In this document: in pieces, positions 53,888-64,000 of the stretch | Layout: each line of letters begins with the position of its first letter | How positions within the stretch are numbered: the first letter of the stretch is position 1 | DNA from: Caprella mutica | Taxonomy: Eukaryota; Arthropoda; Malacostraca; Amphipoda; Caprellidae | Assembly: GCA_947561585.1 (NCBI GenBank) | Contig: CANNZV010002454.1 | Span: 33,728 to 97,727, forward strand | DNA: 64,000 nt | Direction: 5' to 3' | Made by a program: the position numbers and the translations under genes | Notes under the pieces: model-generated | Database searches by the model: none | Told to the model about the DNA's origin: nothing | Seen by the model: the letters and a program-made list of their open reading frames with translations, nothing else

Positions 53888-54340
53888 TTACCAGAGTACC
53901 AAGATAAATACTACTTAGCCTTGGCCCTAGGCTAGAACAATATTGCAAATTTTGCACAAAAAAAAAAAAAAAAATGTAAGAGTAAATTTAATAATCTTCA
54001 CATGACTATTGCTAGGCCTACATTCATTTTCTTATTAATTATTAGGATACTATATTATCAGAGATCATGTGCCAGTGCACACTGCACATGATCAGCTAGG
54101 TACCTACCTACCTAGTTTAGAAAAAAGAAAGAGAGATGTAAATAAACTATTTAATTTCATAAGAAGATAGGTAGGTCATTATATACTTACAGTTAATGAT
54201 GATAACAGAGTGGGTAGCGCTGTCACAATAGGAATCATCTCTAGTTAGGTAGTCTGTGTAATATTCAATACTGCTGCAATAAAGTTCTGATTGGAAGCAG
54301 CCTCAGGAAGCCATCTAGCGGAACTCTACGCAGTTACACT

Positions 54341-54572
54341 AGGGTCAAGCAGGTAAATTGCGGCCCACTAACTAACTGCGGCCTTTAACAGCAGACACGC
54401 CATAGCTTCAAAACATTCATAAAAACATAAAGTAATAATTTGTAGCATGCACTGTGCTTATTTTGATAGCTATGCAACATTTTAATGTAATTTCAGTTCA
54501 GAATGTTTTAGAGACTCTCTTGAGAGGGCTGCAATTAAAAATTAAAGGGTCGCAATTCACCTGCGTGACCCT
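54341..54572. mobile_element. 232-bp MITE
   Basis: Left AGGGTCAAGCAGGTAAATTG, right CAATTCACCTGCGTGACCCT, imperfect inverses of about 28 bp, possibly with TA duplication. Nested in the 4.9 kb element. Confidence 0.75.
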
Positions 54573-54779
54573 ATAACTTCCTTGTTCAAAATGGTGGCGG
54601 GTGCACAAATTGAAAGTAATGTCTTTTCTATTCTACCTATTTTCAATAGCATTGAATGTACGTAGATACTATAATGGTTTTGTTGAACTGATAGGTAAAT
54701 TGTTTTCTCCATATTTGACGATAGCAGCGAACAATTCCGATTAATAAATTGCACAAAACCTCACTGAACCTCGCACTGT

Positions 54780-55920
54780 GATTCACAAAACTGAACTGTT
54801 GACTTGAGCATTCACAAAATTACTGATTTATTTGACAGAGACGAATCGTGTGTTTTGTGTGCGTGACGTCATCAAGGAAGTACTATTAAATAGAAAATTA
54901 AGGACTTTTTAGATTAAATAATCAATCAAATCTATTATTGCTTTCATATAAAGGCAGTAAATTGAAACTATTATAATTATACACCTTTTAGTTGCTTTAA
55001 ATTTGACTTTCGAGTGTTGCTCTGATGACGTCACGCACACTTTGATTCGTTAAGGTATCTCGTTAAGGCATATGTAGCTAATCTCGCGCGGGGTTTAAAT
55101 ATAGTTTACAAGAAATAAAAAGATGATTTAAACTTTTAGACTTTGATCATTTCATATAGAAAGTTTATCATAGTTGATTATAACCATTATCCTTTCGCTA
55201 GAATAATTTTAATACATTTTTTTTAAATTGTTTATATATTTAAGTTCAGTACCTTTAGCCCTAACACCCTTGCAAGTCTAGGTATCAATAATATTATAAT
55301 TATAAATCTAAAATATTTGATTAATGTTGATTGTTGGCTTATCATAAGGAAATTTTGATATAAGGCTAATATAATTATTATCTATTTTTCTGAAACTATC
55401 AGTGAATATCCATGTATTGTAAATATTCATGTGCACAATAATATTATAGATTATAAATTTTTAATTAATATTATACCTAGGTAGTTTTGAATATGAAATT
55501 GTACATTCATTGATAATTTTGTTGAAAAGATTCATACAATAGTATGAGAAAAAAGAAATTCATCCCAATTATCTATATTAAATTTTGTTCACTAATAATA
55601 TTTCAATGATACAAATTGATTGAGGAGCAAAACATAAAAAACAGTAGGGTTCACACACAAGCTCTTGTATAAATTCCGCAATACGCGGGACCTAGCTATT
55701 CGACAATACCTAGTATAATTTATTATAACATGAATATAACAAAATAACGACAAGTATTGCATTTCCTGCAATATATTAATTCATATTACAGCAAAAAGTA
55801 GGTATCAATTAATTTCAATAATTTGAAATATAAATATAAGTATATTAAATGTATAATATAAATATAAGATGGAAATTATATGGTCATTTATTTTATATTG
55901 ATTGAAATTTTAAATATAAA
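54780..55920. other. AT-rich interior of the 4.9 kb element
   Basis: No ORF, array or inverted pair stands out; short TGACGTCATC-like stretches at 54865 and 55024. Confidence 0.4.
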
Positions 55921-56160
55921 ACAATTATGAAAATATATATTAACCACAGACACGTCACATTGTTATCATGTTGGTACGACATTAAAGTTCAACCTTATGG
56001 GGCTGTCACATCTCCCCCACGTGGGTGCTACCTGCCATTTCGACTGATGGAAAAGACACATTGGGCCCATGTAGTGCCCATATTATTTTACCATATGCCA
56101 TGTTCAACCCACTAACCCATGTAGTGCCCACATGGGGCCAACATAGACTGGTTGCTTGGG

Positions 56161-57492
56161 TTAGGAGAGAGGGTGATAGCAGTCACCCTCCAGGGCCTTA
56201 GATTAGTCGCTGCTTATCAGCCTATTTGGGGTAGGGATTTAGAGGGAATGGATAGATATAGAATAGATTTAGAAAATCAGGTAAGTATGACTAGCTGGGG
56301 AGGAGGTATTAGTAATAGGAGGGTATTTTAATGCTAATGTAGGGTCAAATAGGCAGAGAAGGGGGATGAGTGGGAAGTTTGGGATAGGACCAGGGAGTAT
56401 TGCGGGGGAAGATCTAGTTAATTGGTGTGAGGAACAGGGGTTAGCGTGGGTAAATAGTTTCATGCCACATAGGAATAGGGGGATTTGGTTTAGTAACGTG
56501 TATAGGAGGTGGTATGAGTTAGATGGGTTCATGGTTAAGGGAATAGATAGGCATTGGTTAGTTGGAGTGTAGGGACGGTCAGAGAAAATACTTTCTCTGA
56601 CCATAGACCTAAGAAATTAGTGATAACGTATAGAGGGAAGAGATGGATGGAGGTAGGGGGTAGAAGAGAAAGGGCACCAAACATTAAATGGGAGGTGTTG
56701 GGCGATGAGGGGAAGAGTAGGGAGTTTAGTAGAAGGACGAGGGAAAAGTTTGATGAGGTAGATTGGGAGGACGGGGACTTAGGGGAAATGGAATGGGATA
56801 AGATTAGGAAATTATTAATAGAAGTAGCTGATGAGGTATGTGGTAGAAGGGATGGGAGGGTAATAAATCCATGGACAATAGGTAGAGAGGGGGAAATAGA
56901 AATTATGAGGAGGGAAATAGGTAGGTGGGTAGAGAGTAGGAATGAGGTAGTAGGTAGGCAGGAGTATAGAGCTAGGTTAAGGAATAGAGGAGGAGATGTA
57001 GAAGATAGGTTAAATAGGGAATTAGAAGAGGTTAGGCAAGGGGTACGATTAGCACGTAGTAATTTAAAGAATAGTCTTAGAGCATGGGAAAGGGAATGGT
57101 GGGAGGAGAAGATTAGAGAGTGCGAGGATGCTAGTAGGAGGGGAAAAGTAGGGGATATGTATAGAATTTTAAAGAATTTAGGGACTAGGGGATAGAAGGC
57201 ACCAGCTAGCACTTCAATCACAAATAGGGAATTTAAGGAACATTTTGAGGCAGTTTCGAGGGATAGGTATGAGGAAGATAGGGAAACTTTAGAAGAGGTA
57301 TTAGGTAGAGTAAGGGATTTAAGAGGGAGCAGGCAAGCAGAAGAGGCAAACGAATTAATGAATGAGAAGCCGGGAGAGGAGGAGATAGAGGAGGTGATCA
57401 AGGAGATCAAAGATTCTGCGCCTTAGGAAGATGGGGTTAGGATAGGTTATATCAGGAATGCGTGTAGGGAAGTTAAAGAAAAGGTAGTTAGG
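56161..57492 (+). pseudogene. LINE endonuclease C-part and linker
   Basis: Frames give ERVIAVTLQGLRLVAAYQPI, a GG-F-AN box in a shifted frame near 56320, GKFGIGPGSIAGEDLVNWCE, and TFSDHRPKKLVITY with the terminal SDH motif of APE endonucleases. The frame opening at 56554 runs to a TAG at 57193 and, in the same phase, to another TAG near 57424 before RT. Lysine/arginine-rich linker with coiled-coil character. Confidence 0.78.
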
Positions 57493-58686
57493 ATGGTTCA
57501 GTTTATGTTTAGGGAAAGTGCAGGTAGGTTGGAAGAGGGTTTAAAGGGGGAATTAGTGGTGCTTCTACACAAGAAGGGAGATAGGAATCATAGGGATAAT
57601 TATAGGGGGGTGTGTCTGTTAGCTATGGGAAGTAGGATTCTAGCTAGGGTTATTTCTAAGAGGCTTAGATGGTGGGTAGAAGAGTTAGTTGATGAAAATC
57701 AGGCAGGTTTTAGAAGGGGAAGGTCGACCGCAGACGCCACCCAGGTCATGGTGAGGATATGGGAAGATGTTAGTGATTATAGGCTTAGGACAGGGGGTCA
57801 GGGGGATAGGGAACCACAGGCAAGGCTTCTGGACTTGGGGAAGGCATATCCTCGAGTAAATAAGCCTTGCTTGTGGAGTATTTTAGATAGGTATGGGTTA
57901 GGTGGGAATTGTTTAAGGGTAATTAAGGATTTGCATGAGACGACGGAATATAGGGTTAGGGGAAAGGAGGGGGTTAGTGAGAAATGGGTGCCAGCTAGGG
58001 GTTTGAGGGAGGGGTGTGCTATTTCGCCTGTTATGTTTAACGTTTTTCACCAAGCGGTGATCAGACAGGCGGAGGAAGCTAGAAGGGAGCTAGGGGGTGA
58101 AAGGGTGGGAATCAAGTGGCACTGGATACCGGGGGGGGGGGGGTCTTTCGCAGGAGCAGGTAGGTGGGAAAAGGGGTGCTCGGAGGCAAAGAGTCTGACC
58201 TTAACATCGTCACTCTTTGCCGATGACACTACCATTATAGGTGAGGGGGTAGAATTAGAAGAGGGAGTAAGGAAAATTAAGGAGGTTATGGGTAAGTTTG
58301 AGGAAAGGAATAACGAAGATAAGGAAGAGGTTTTAGTTTTTGGGGATAGAGATAGTGAGGGAATTAGGGTGCTAGGATCTTGGATGGGACCTGAAGAGGA
58401 TAGTAGGGATAGGATTAGACAGGCAAATAGGTTATGGGCTAAGGTTAAGGGGCAATTAGAGGGATCTAGGCTTAGTAAGAGGTGGCAGGGTAAGATTTTA
58501 GAGGGTTGTGTAGAGATTGGATTATTGTTTGATTGTAGTGTTAGGGTTTGGTGGGGGAAGGATATAAAGAAGTTACAGAGTTGGATAGATAGGAAGTATA
58601 GGTATGTTTGGAGTAATAGGAATGGGGAGCCACTAAGGCAAATGGAAAGTAGGGGGAGAATATGTGGGATGTTAGGGCTAGGTTAG
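57493..58686 (+). pseudogene. LINE reverse transcriptase
   Basis: 397 open codons: VVLLHKKGDRNHRDNYRGV, DENQAGFRRGRSTADA, LLDLGKAYPRVNK (motif A), RGLREGCAISPVMFNVF (motif B), SSLFADDTTII (catalytic FADD). Frameshifted at about 58660 into the next block. A G tract (58129-58142) interrupts the region before FADD and may hold an indel. Confidence 0.9.
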
Positions 58687-59556
58687 GGATTAGATCGATA
58701 TGGACTAAGATAGAAGTGAGGGTACTAGAAAGGTTAGGGCATGTGATGAGGATGGGGAACGATAGGCAGGTTAAGGCAGCTGTGTTGGGGTGGTATGAGG
58801 GACTAGAAGGACTGGGAAAAAAGAAAGGTAGGAAGAGGAAGACGGGGCTGTATTGGAAGAGGTTACTTAGGGAGGCAGGTGTGGATTATACGGATGTGAG
58901 AGGTTAGTTGGAGATAGGGATGGGTGGAAGAAGATTGTGGTGAAGGATAGGAGGGAGCATTTGGAGCTATGGGAGAGGCAGCAGGGGCATAAGTACGAAT
59001 GGGGTAGACGGGAAGAAAAGGTAGATAGGGTAGTAGCTCAGGATAGAAGGGTAGAGGGTTTTAGGTGTCACTTGGAAGGGTGTGACAAGGTATGTAAGTC
59101 TAGGGGGGGGGGGGGGTTAGTGGTGAATGAGAAAAGGATGCATAGGTTAGCTGAGGATAGGGTTAGGTTTAGTTGTGATAGGTGTGGGGTAAGCTTAGAG
59201 ACTGAGGAGGCTAGGAAGAACCACATGGAAACATGTGGTGGGGGGGGGGGTAGCAGTAGATGGGAATAGGAGGGAATGCCATAAGTGTAGGAGGGTAGTT
59301 AGTCGGGCAAATTATGCTAGGCATGTAAGGAGTTGTAGGCAGGTATGGGATCCGGGGGGGAGGCAGGGTTACGGGTGGAGGGGGGGAAGAAGAAGGGGTA
59401 GAATTAGCAGTGAGGCGTTTTAGAACTAAGAGGGTTATGTGCATTTTTTGCAGGCGGGAGCAGTCGGCGGCCAACCTCGCTCGGCACCAGAGGGGCTGCG
59501 GTGGTCGGGAGCCGGAGGAGGGACCGCGCCCCTGACGGGGGCGTTTGGTCATGATG
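58662..59556 (+). pseudogene. LINE C-terminal domain with zinc-finger series
   Basis: Successive frames (58662-58907, 58937-59269, 59235-59423 and on to 59535) encode RVLERLGHVMRMGNDR, then four knuckles: CHLEGCDKVC...H, CDRCGVSLETEEARKNHMETC, CHKCRRVVSRANYARHVRSC and CIFCRREQSAANLARHQRGC. Frameshifts sit in G runs (59103-59116, 59241-59250). Several Cys2-His-Cys fingers after RT are unusual compared with the single knuckle of many LINEs. Confidence 0.8.
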
Positions 59557-59601
59557 ATAAATATCATATGGGAAGTTCCTAGTGAACCTGTCCCAGAAGG
59601 A

Positions 59602-60798
59602 AGACAGGCAATTCCGATAGATGATGCTAATGAAAATGAAGGTCAATATTGACACGAGGAAGAGGTACAGGATGAGGATCATGTGAGGACCATAAATAAC
59701 TCGATATCCACTCCTAAATTAAGAAAAGAAATAAATAATAGGAATTATGATGCTCTCATTGATACAGGAGCTTCCATTTCATTAATAAATGAAGAATTAG
59801 TACCTCAAAGTTATTTAAGGAAAACAGGACGTAGCGTGAAGGACGCTAGTGGGAATAAGATTCCTATAGCAGGAAGCATAAAGGTGGGATTAATCACCCC
59901 AAAAGGACACCTTCCAGTGGAAATGTTGGTCTTAAGAAAGGTGAGCCCTGTAAAACAAATTATTGTTTTAGGGATGAATGTATTAAATAATGCCCATATG
60001 GATTTCTCGAATAATACTCTGATATTTAATAAGAATAAGGGATCACTCAAAACTATAAAGGATCCTGAAACAATGAAGATGAAAATATTAAACGAACAAA
60101 TAATAGGAGTACAGAGACAACAAGGAAACGTTCCAGTAGGAAATAATAATATCCACTTGGTCGAAGATGTAGAATTAGACCCAAATGCGGTAACAATAAT
60201 GAATATAAAAGCACCAGGATGGTGCGTAGAAAATCAATGCATTGTGTTACATAAAACAGTGCACCACAAGAAAATGGTAGTATCAGCAAATGCAGTGACT
60301 CGGGTCACAATAGGGCAAATTACCGTCAATCTCATGAATTTAGATGGCGAAAAGGTGAGGTTAGAACAAGGTACCCAGTTATGTACGGGCCAGCTGTATA
60401 AGGATGAAGAACATCTGAACTCAGTCCAAGAGAAAGGGGAGATAAAACATATGGACATCGAAAAAGGATTCAAGGAACTCACAGAAGAGGAAATAAACTG
60501 CGGAGATACTACCATGAAGCTTCCGTTGTTAACTCTCCTAAATACATTTAGGAAGACGATCTGGAGAGAAGGAGAACCATTAGGACATTACAAGGGCGAC
60601 CCTATGCCCATAACGCTCACCGACCCTAATATAAAAATAAACTTACCCCCTTACAAGATACCTCATGCAAGACAAGGTCAGTTGGATGCGGTTATAAAGG
60701 ACATGATCAAGCAAGGAGTCATTATTCGATCAAATTCATCGTTCAACTCACCGCTAATCATTGTTCCCAAGCCAGGAGGTGAAATTAGAGTGTATTGA
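59602..60798 (+). pseudogene. Ty3/gypsy pol: protease and RT N-terminus
   Basis: After the LINE target site, WEVPSEPVPEGRQAIPIDD, a TGA near 59650, then the aspartic protease YDALIDTGASISLIN and IIVLGMNVLN. A long spacer leads to the RT entry (LPPYKIPHARQGQ, DMIKQGVIIRSNSSFNSPLI, VPKPGGE). A frameshift near 60785 separates it from the rest of RT. Confidence 0.88.
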
Positions 60799-62998
60799 TT
60801 ATAGTCAATTAAATAAAATAACCGAAAGAATAACTTATCCAATTCCCAGAATTAGTGAGTTATTTAACTCATTAGGGAATACTAACTTTATTACCTCTTT
60901 AGAACTTGCCTCTGCTTTCCACCAGGTACCCATTAAGACAGAGGATCAGGAGAAGACAGCCTTTACGGCCTGCAATAGTAAGTATCAGTATACGAGGATC
61001 CCCTTTGGGTTAACCTCAGCCCCAGGGTTCTTTAGTAGAGTAATAAATGAGGTCTTATTCGATCTCATTGGTCAAGGTGTTTTAGTCTACCTAGATGATA
61101 TAATCATTAACTCCGTAGATAAGGTAAGTCATTTGGAGAAGATAGAGAAGGTATTAAATAGGTTGACTGAAGCTAACTTGAAGCTCAAAATATCCAAATG
61201 TAAATATTTTACCCAGAGCGTTAAGTTCCTAGGATACAATTTGACATCAGAAGGGTTGAATCTGAACGAGGAGCGGATTAAGGATATTAGGGATCTACCA
61301 TATCCTAAAGGTAAGCGACAATTACAAGGGTTATTGGGAACCTTAAACTACTTTCGAGTACTGGTTCCAAATTATGCTATTATAGCAGCTCCCTTATATG
61401 AACTACTAAAAAAGAACGTCAGGTTCTTATGGGATGAGCGACATTCTCTCGCGGTGGACGCACTAAAGGAGAAACTCTGCTCGGCTCTCATCTTGAAAAT
61501 ACCTGATTACGAGCGCCCCTTCTTCCTGCACACTGATGCGTCGTTAATAGGAATTTCTGCGTGTTTACTAGAAGAACATAACGGATGGCTACACCCGGTA
61601 TCCTTTGTCTCAAGGTGTATAACTGAGGCCCAGAGAAATTACGCGACCACCAAACGCGAGTGCATGGTCCTGTTATACGCCCTAAGGAAATTTCATTATA
61701 TCATCAAACTCTATGATATGACTGTGTTCACGGACCATAAGCTCCTAATTGGAATATGCCAGAAGGTAACCAAGGATGCAGCCATCACTAGGTGGACTGC
61801 TGCTATCCAGGAATATGATGTAAAAATCAAATATTTACCTGGTAAGAGCAATATATTCGCGGACCTATTATCTAGATTAGTAGACGTAAATAAAGGATGT
61901 GTAGATGTCGCACAGGAATTGGATGATGATTTCCACGAGAAGATCATCGAATTAAAAGAAGAAGAGGAAGACACAACCGACGGAATTAACTCATTAATTC
62001 CAGTAGCAGAACCTTGGGATGAAAAGGAATTGAGAGAACATCAGAAAAAGGATGAAAGGTGTATGGACTTGCGAGAAACTATGAAAAATGGTCTCGAAGA
62101 GTCAATCCAGAAATTATCAAATTTCAAGATAATGAATAAAATTATCTACGCTTATAGAAAATTGAAACGTGGGAATTCAGAGGAAGAAGTTCTGGTTCCA
62201 TATATACCAGACTTCCTCATGGAAAGGGCGTTTGGACTTGTCCATGATAAAATAACGGCCGGTCACAAGAGTGCTCCCAGAACATTAAGGTTGTTTAAGA
62301 GGAACTTCCATAATTATAAGGAAAGGGAGTTCACTGAAAATAAGGCAAAAAATTGTACTAAGTGCATTAGAGCAAAGGGAATAGCCCAACCAATTCCCAT
62401 AGCTAAATATCCTATTCCTCCGAGACCTTTCACTGCACTCAGTTCAGATATCCTAGGTCCACTTCCCATCACGGAATTTGGGAAAAGGTATGTTCTAGTT
62501 TTTAGGGATTTTGCTACGAGATACTCTGTATTTTACTCCTTAGCCTCTAAGGACAGTAGTGCTGTAATAGCAGCCCTGAGAAATTTCATATCTCATTACG
62601 GAACATTCGAGACACTGCTGACCGATAATGCCCAAGAATTTCGAAGTGACAAACTAAGGAAATTCTTAAGGTTCTATGGGATAAAAAAGGCAGAGATAGT
62701 CGTTTATCAACCCAGTTCGCAAGGACTCTCTGAGCGTATAAATCGTGAATTAAATAAGTTGATTAGAATTTCCGTCCAAGATGCCGCTAGAAATGATTGG
62801 TATCTCTTTTTACCAACGTTACAGTTAACGGTGAATAACACTTATAATAACGTGTTGGGAGAAACCCCATTTTTTGCGCTGTATGGATACGATAGTTTCA
62901 CTGTAGCTTTCAAGTCTCCTAAATTCAATTATGGGGAAGATTATCTGTCTATGCACTTGAATAAAGTATCCCAAGTCCGACAATATTGCCGTCAATAT
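60761..62998 (+). pseudogene. Ty3/gypsy pol: RT, RNase H, integrase
   Basis: Open from the frameshift to its truncation. RT: CIDYSQLNKITERITYPIP, LELASAFHQVPI, GVLVYLDDIII (catalytic). RNase H: FFLHTDASLIGISACL, TKRECMVLLYALRKFH, FTDHKLL. Integrase: LVHDKITAGHKSAPRT, NCTKCIRAKG, LSSDILGPLP, LLTDNAQEFRS and QPSSQGLSERINREL (D,D,E present). After RQYL the reading continues into unrelated satellite, so the C-terminus and 3' LTR are lost here. Confidence 0.92.
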
Positions 62999-63188
62999 CT
63001 ATTCCCTGCAAACATTTCCACATGTATACCATGTGGTTATGTCCACATTATAACAATGTGGTTACAATGTTGATTTTTGGAACCTTGGACGATATGTTAT
63101 ACATGTGGTTTTGCCACATGTATAACATATGGAATACACATGTTAACCATAACAAAACCACAAATCAGTACCATGTGTAACACATATC
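62999..63188. repeat. Palindrome-rich junction with 17-bp perfect stem
   Basis: 63092-63108 and 63114-63130 are perfect inverses around a 5-nt loop. CCACATGTATACCATGTGG is a further near-palindrome at about 63018. Probably the edge of another foldback-type element extending past the array. Confidence 0.75.
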
Positions 63189-63780
63189 TGTACCATATGT
63201 TACCCATATCTGTACCATATGTTACCCATATCTGTACTATATGTTACCCATATCTGTACCATATGTTACCCATATCTGTACCATATGTTACCCATATCAA
63301 AACCATATGTTACCCATATCAAAACCATGTTACCCATATCAATACCATATGTTACCCATATCTGTACCATATGTTACCCATATCTGTACCATATGTTACC
63401 CATATCAATACCATATGTTACCCATATGTTACCCATATCTGTACCATATGTTACCCATATCAATACCATATGTTACCCATATCTTTACCATATGTTACCC
63501 ATATCAGTACCATATGTTACCCATATCTGTACCATATGTTACCCATATCTATACCATATGTTACCCATATCAATACCATATGTTTCCCATATCAATACCA
63601 TATGTGACCCATATCTGTACCATATGTTACCCATATCAATACCATATGTTACCCATATCTTTACCATATGTTACCCATATCAGTACCATATGTTACCCAT
63701 ATCTGTACCATATGTTACCCATATCTATACCATATGTTTCCCATATCAATACAATATGTTTCCCATATCAATACCATGTG
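63189..63780. repeat. 22-bp satellite array, about 27 units
   Basis: Unit TACCATATGTTACCCATATC plus TG, with CAA/TCT/CAG variants in the last triplet; a few units are shortened. All reading frames through it (YHMLPIS repeats) are artefacts of 22-bp periodicity. Confidence 0.93.
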
Positions 63781-64000
63781 TAACACACATCAGTACCATG
63801 TGTCAATAAATCAAAAAGATCATACTAATTTTATTGCCATTTCTTACTTTACTGTATATAGTGTATATTTAATTTGCCTGTATATTATTTAGTTTAATAT
63901 TACATATTGTTATATACAAATTAAATTGAAAGAAATGGGGAAAGAAATGAATTGGTGCTTCCGGAATCGAACTGGGGTCCCTGTAGTTTGCTGTTGTTTT
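63781..64000. other. Window end, no gene seen
   Basis: AT-rich, then TGGTGCTTCCGGAATCGAAC at 63953, which resembles a retroelement primer site or tRNA 3' end but is cut by the window edge. Confidence 0.3.

Larger units (their letters stand above)
51245..56160. mobile_element. 4.9 kb non-coding terminal-inverted-repeat (foldback-like) element
   Basis: Ends CCCAAGCAACC and GGTTGCTTGGG, with inner TTGGCCCCATGTGGG-type blocks also inverted. TT flanks both ends and removal restores the LINE endonuclease frame (KKW then LGERVIAVTLQG). Subterminal regions are packed with CATGTGGG / CTACGTGG motifs. No ORF of note inside; it carries MITEs at 53617 and 54341 and a tandem duplication at 52084-52735. 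Superfamily unknown. Confidence 0.78.
44709..59556 (+). mobile_element. Non-LTR retrotransposon (LINE) inserted in the gypsy element
   Basis: Flanked by a 13-bp duplication ATAAGTATCATAT (44696-44708) / ATAAATATCATAT (59557-59569), with one mismatch. Own sequence: 44709-45053, 50787-51244, 56161-59556; the rest is later insertions. Order: 5' region with an NPGP motif, apurinic-type endonuclease, reverse transcriptase, C-terminal zinc fingers. Removing it joins gypsy frames in phase (SII then WEVPSEPVPE). Resembles I/R1-type LINEs; the clade is unassigned. Confidence 0.85.

Noticed and set aside
56535..57410. 291-aa minus-strand Ser/Leu-rich ORF
   Set aside because: Antisense shadow of the purine-rich LINE coding strand.
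63077..63809. Long overlapping ORFs YHMLPISVPYVTH
   Set aside because: All three frames are open because the 22-bp satellite unit lacks stops; composition is purely periodic.
63953..63985. tRNA-like or primer-binding sequence TGGTGCTTCCGGAATCGAAC
   Set aside because: The T-arm does not pair well when read as a tRNA on the minus strand, and the window ends before the rest can be checked.

Overview
This is an AT-rich eukaryotic nuclear window, most likely from an arthropod. The case for an insect rests on a copia element primed from the anticodon region of initiator tRNA, an animal-type Polinton/Maverick, FLYWCH-type and MULE domains, short spliceosomal introns and dense MITEs. I see no conserved single-copy housekeeping gene. 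The window is almost entirely mobile DNA inserted into other mobile DNA. The one gene that could be host-owned is a multi-exon MULE-transposase gene.

1-18,255: a decayed tyrosine-recombinase (YR) gene of DIRS/Crypton type is broken by three insertions. The largest is a 16.8 kb Polinton (102-16897) with ~250 bp terminal inverted repeats and a perfect 6-bp target duplication, TTTAAA. On the minus strand it carries, from right to left: protein-primed DNA polymerase B with spliced 5' exons, a beta-rich conserved protein, a small pX/pVI-like protein, the major capsid protein, an adenain-like protease, a coiled-coil repeat protein, the packaging ATPase, a chromodomain integrase, two small conserved ORFs and a three-exon gene I do not recognise. 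Most are inactivated by one or two point lesions, and the integrase has lost the segment with its second catalytic Asp. Next to the left TIR lies a DIRS gag-RT fragment (about 623-2184), itself split by a TTAA-flanked MITE. Right of the Polinton the YR gene is split again by a 176-bp MITE and a 538-bp hAT MITE.

18,260-42,300: repeats, MITEs, a decayed LINE tail, a mariner deletion derivative, and a nine-exon gene on the plus strand (20107-35433). The predicted product has a FLYWCH-like zinc finger, a MULE DDE transposase domain, an acidic linker, ten SAGPS[T/N] repeats and a C-terminal IAP-type RING finger. All splice phases agree over 15 kb. One in-frame TGA lies just before the catalytic DGTF motif and one intron needs a GC donor.

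42,300-64,000: a four-layer nest. A Ty3/gypsy element (gag 43363-44636, pol 59602-62998) is interrupted by a non-LTR retrotransposon (44709-59556, 13-bp TSD). That LINE is interrupted by a copia element (45054-50786, near-identical LTRs, itself carrying an 871-bp MITE) and by a 4.9 kb terminal-inverted-repeat element (51245-56160). The gypsy pol is cut off at about 62998 by a palindrome-rich, 22-bp-period satellite.

For six of these insertions, removing the element and one target copy rejoins the reading frame of the element it hit. This fixes boundaries and insertion order from sequence alone.
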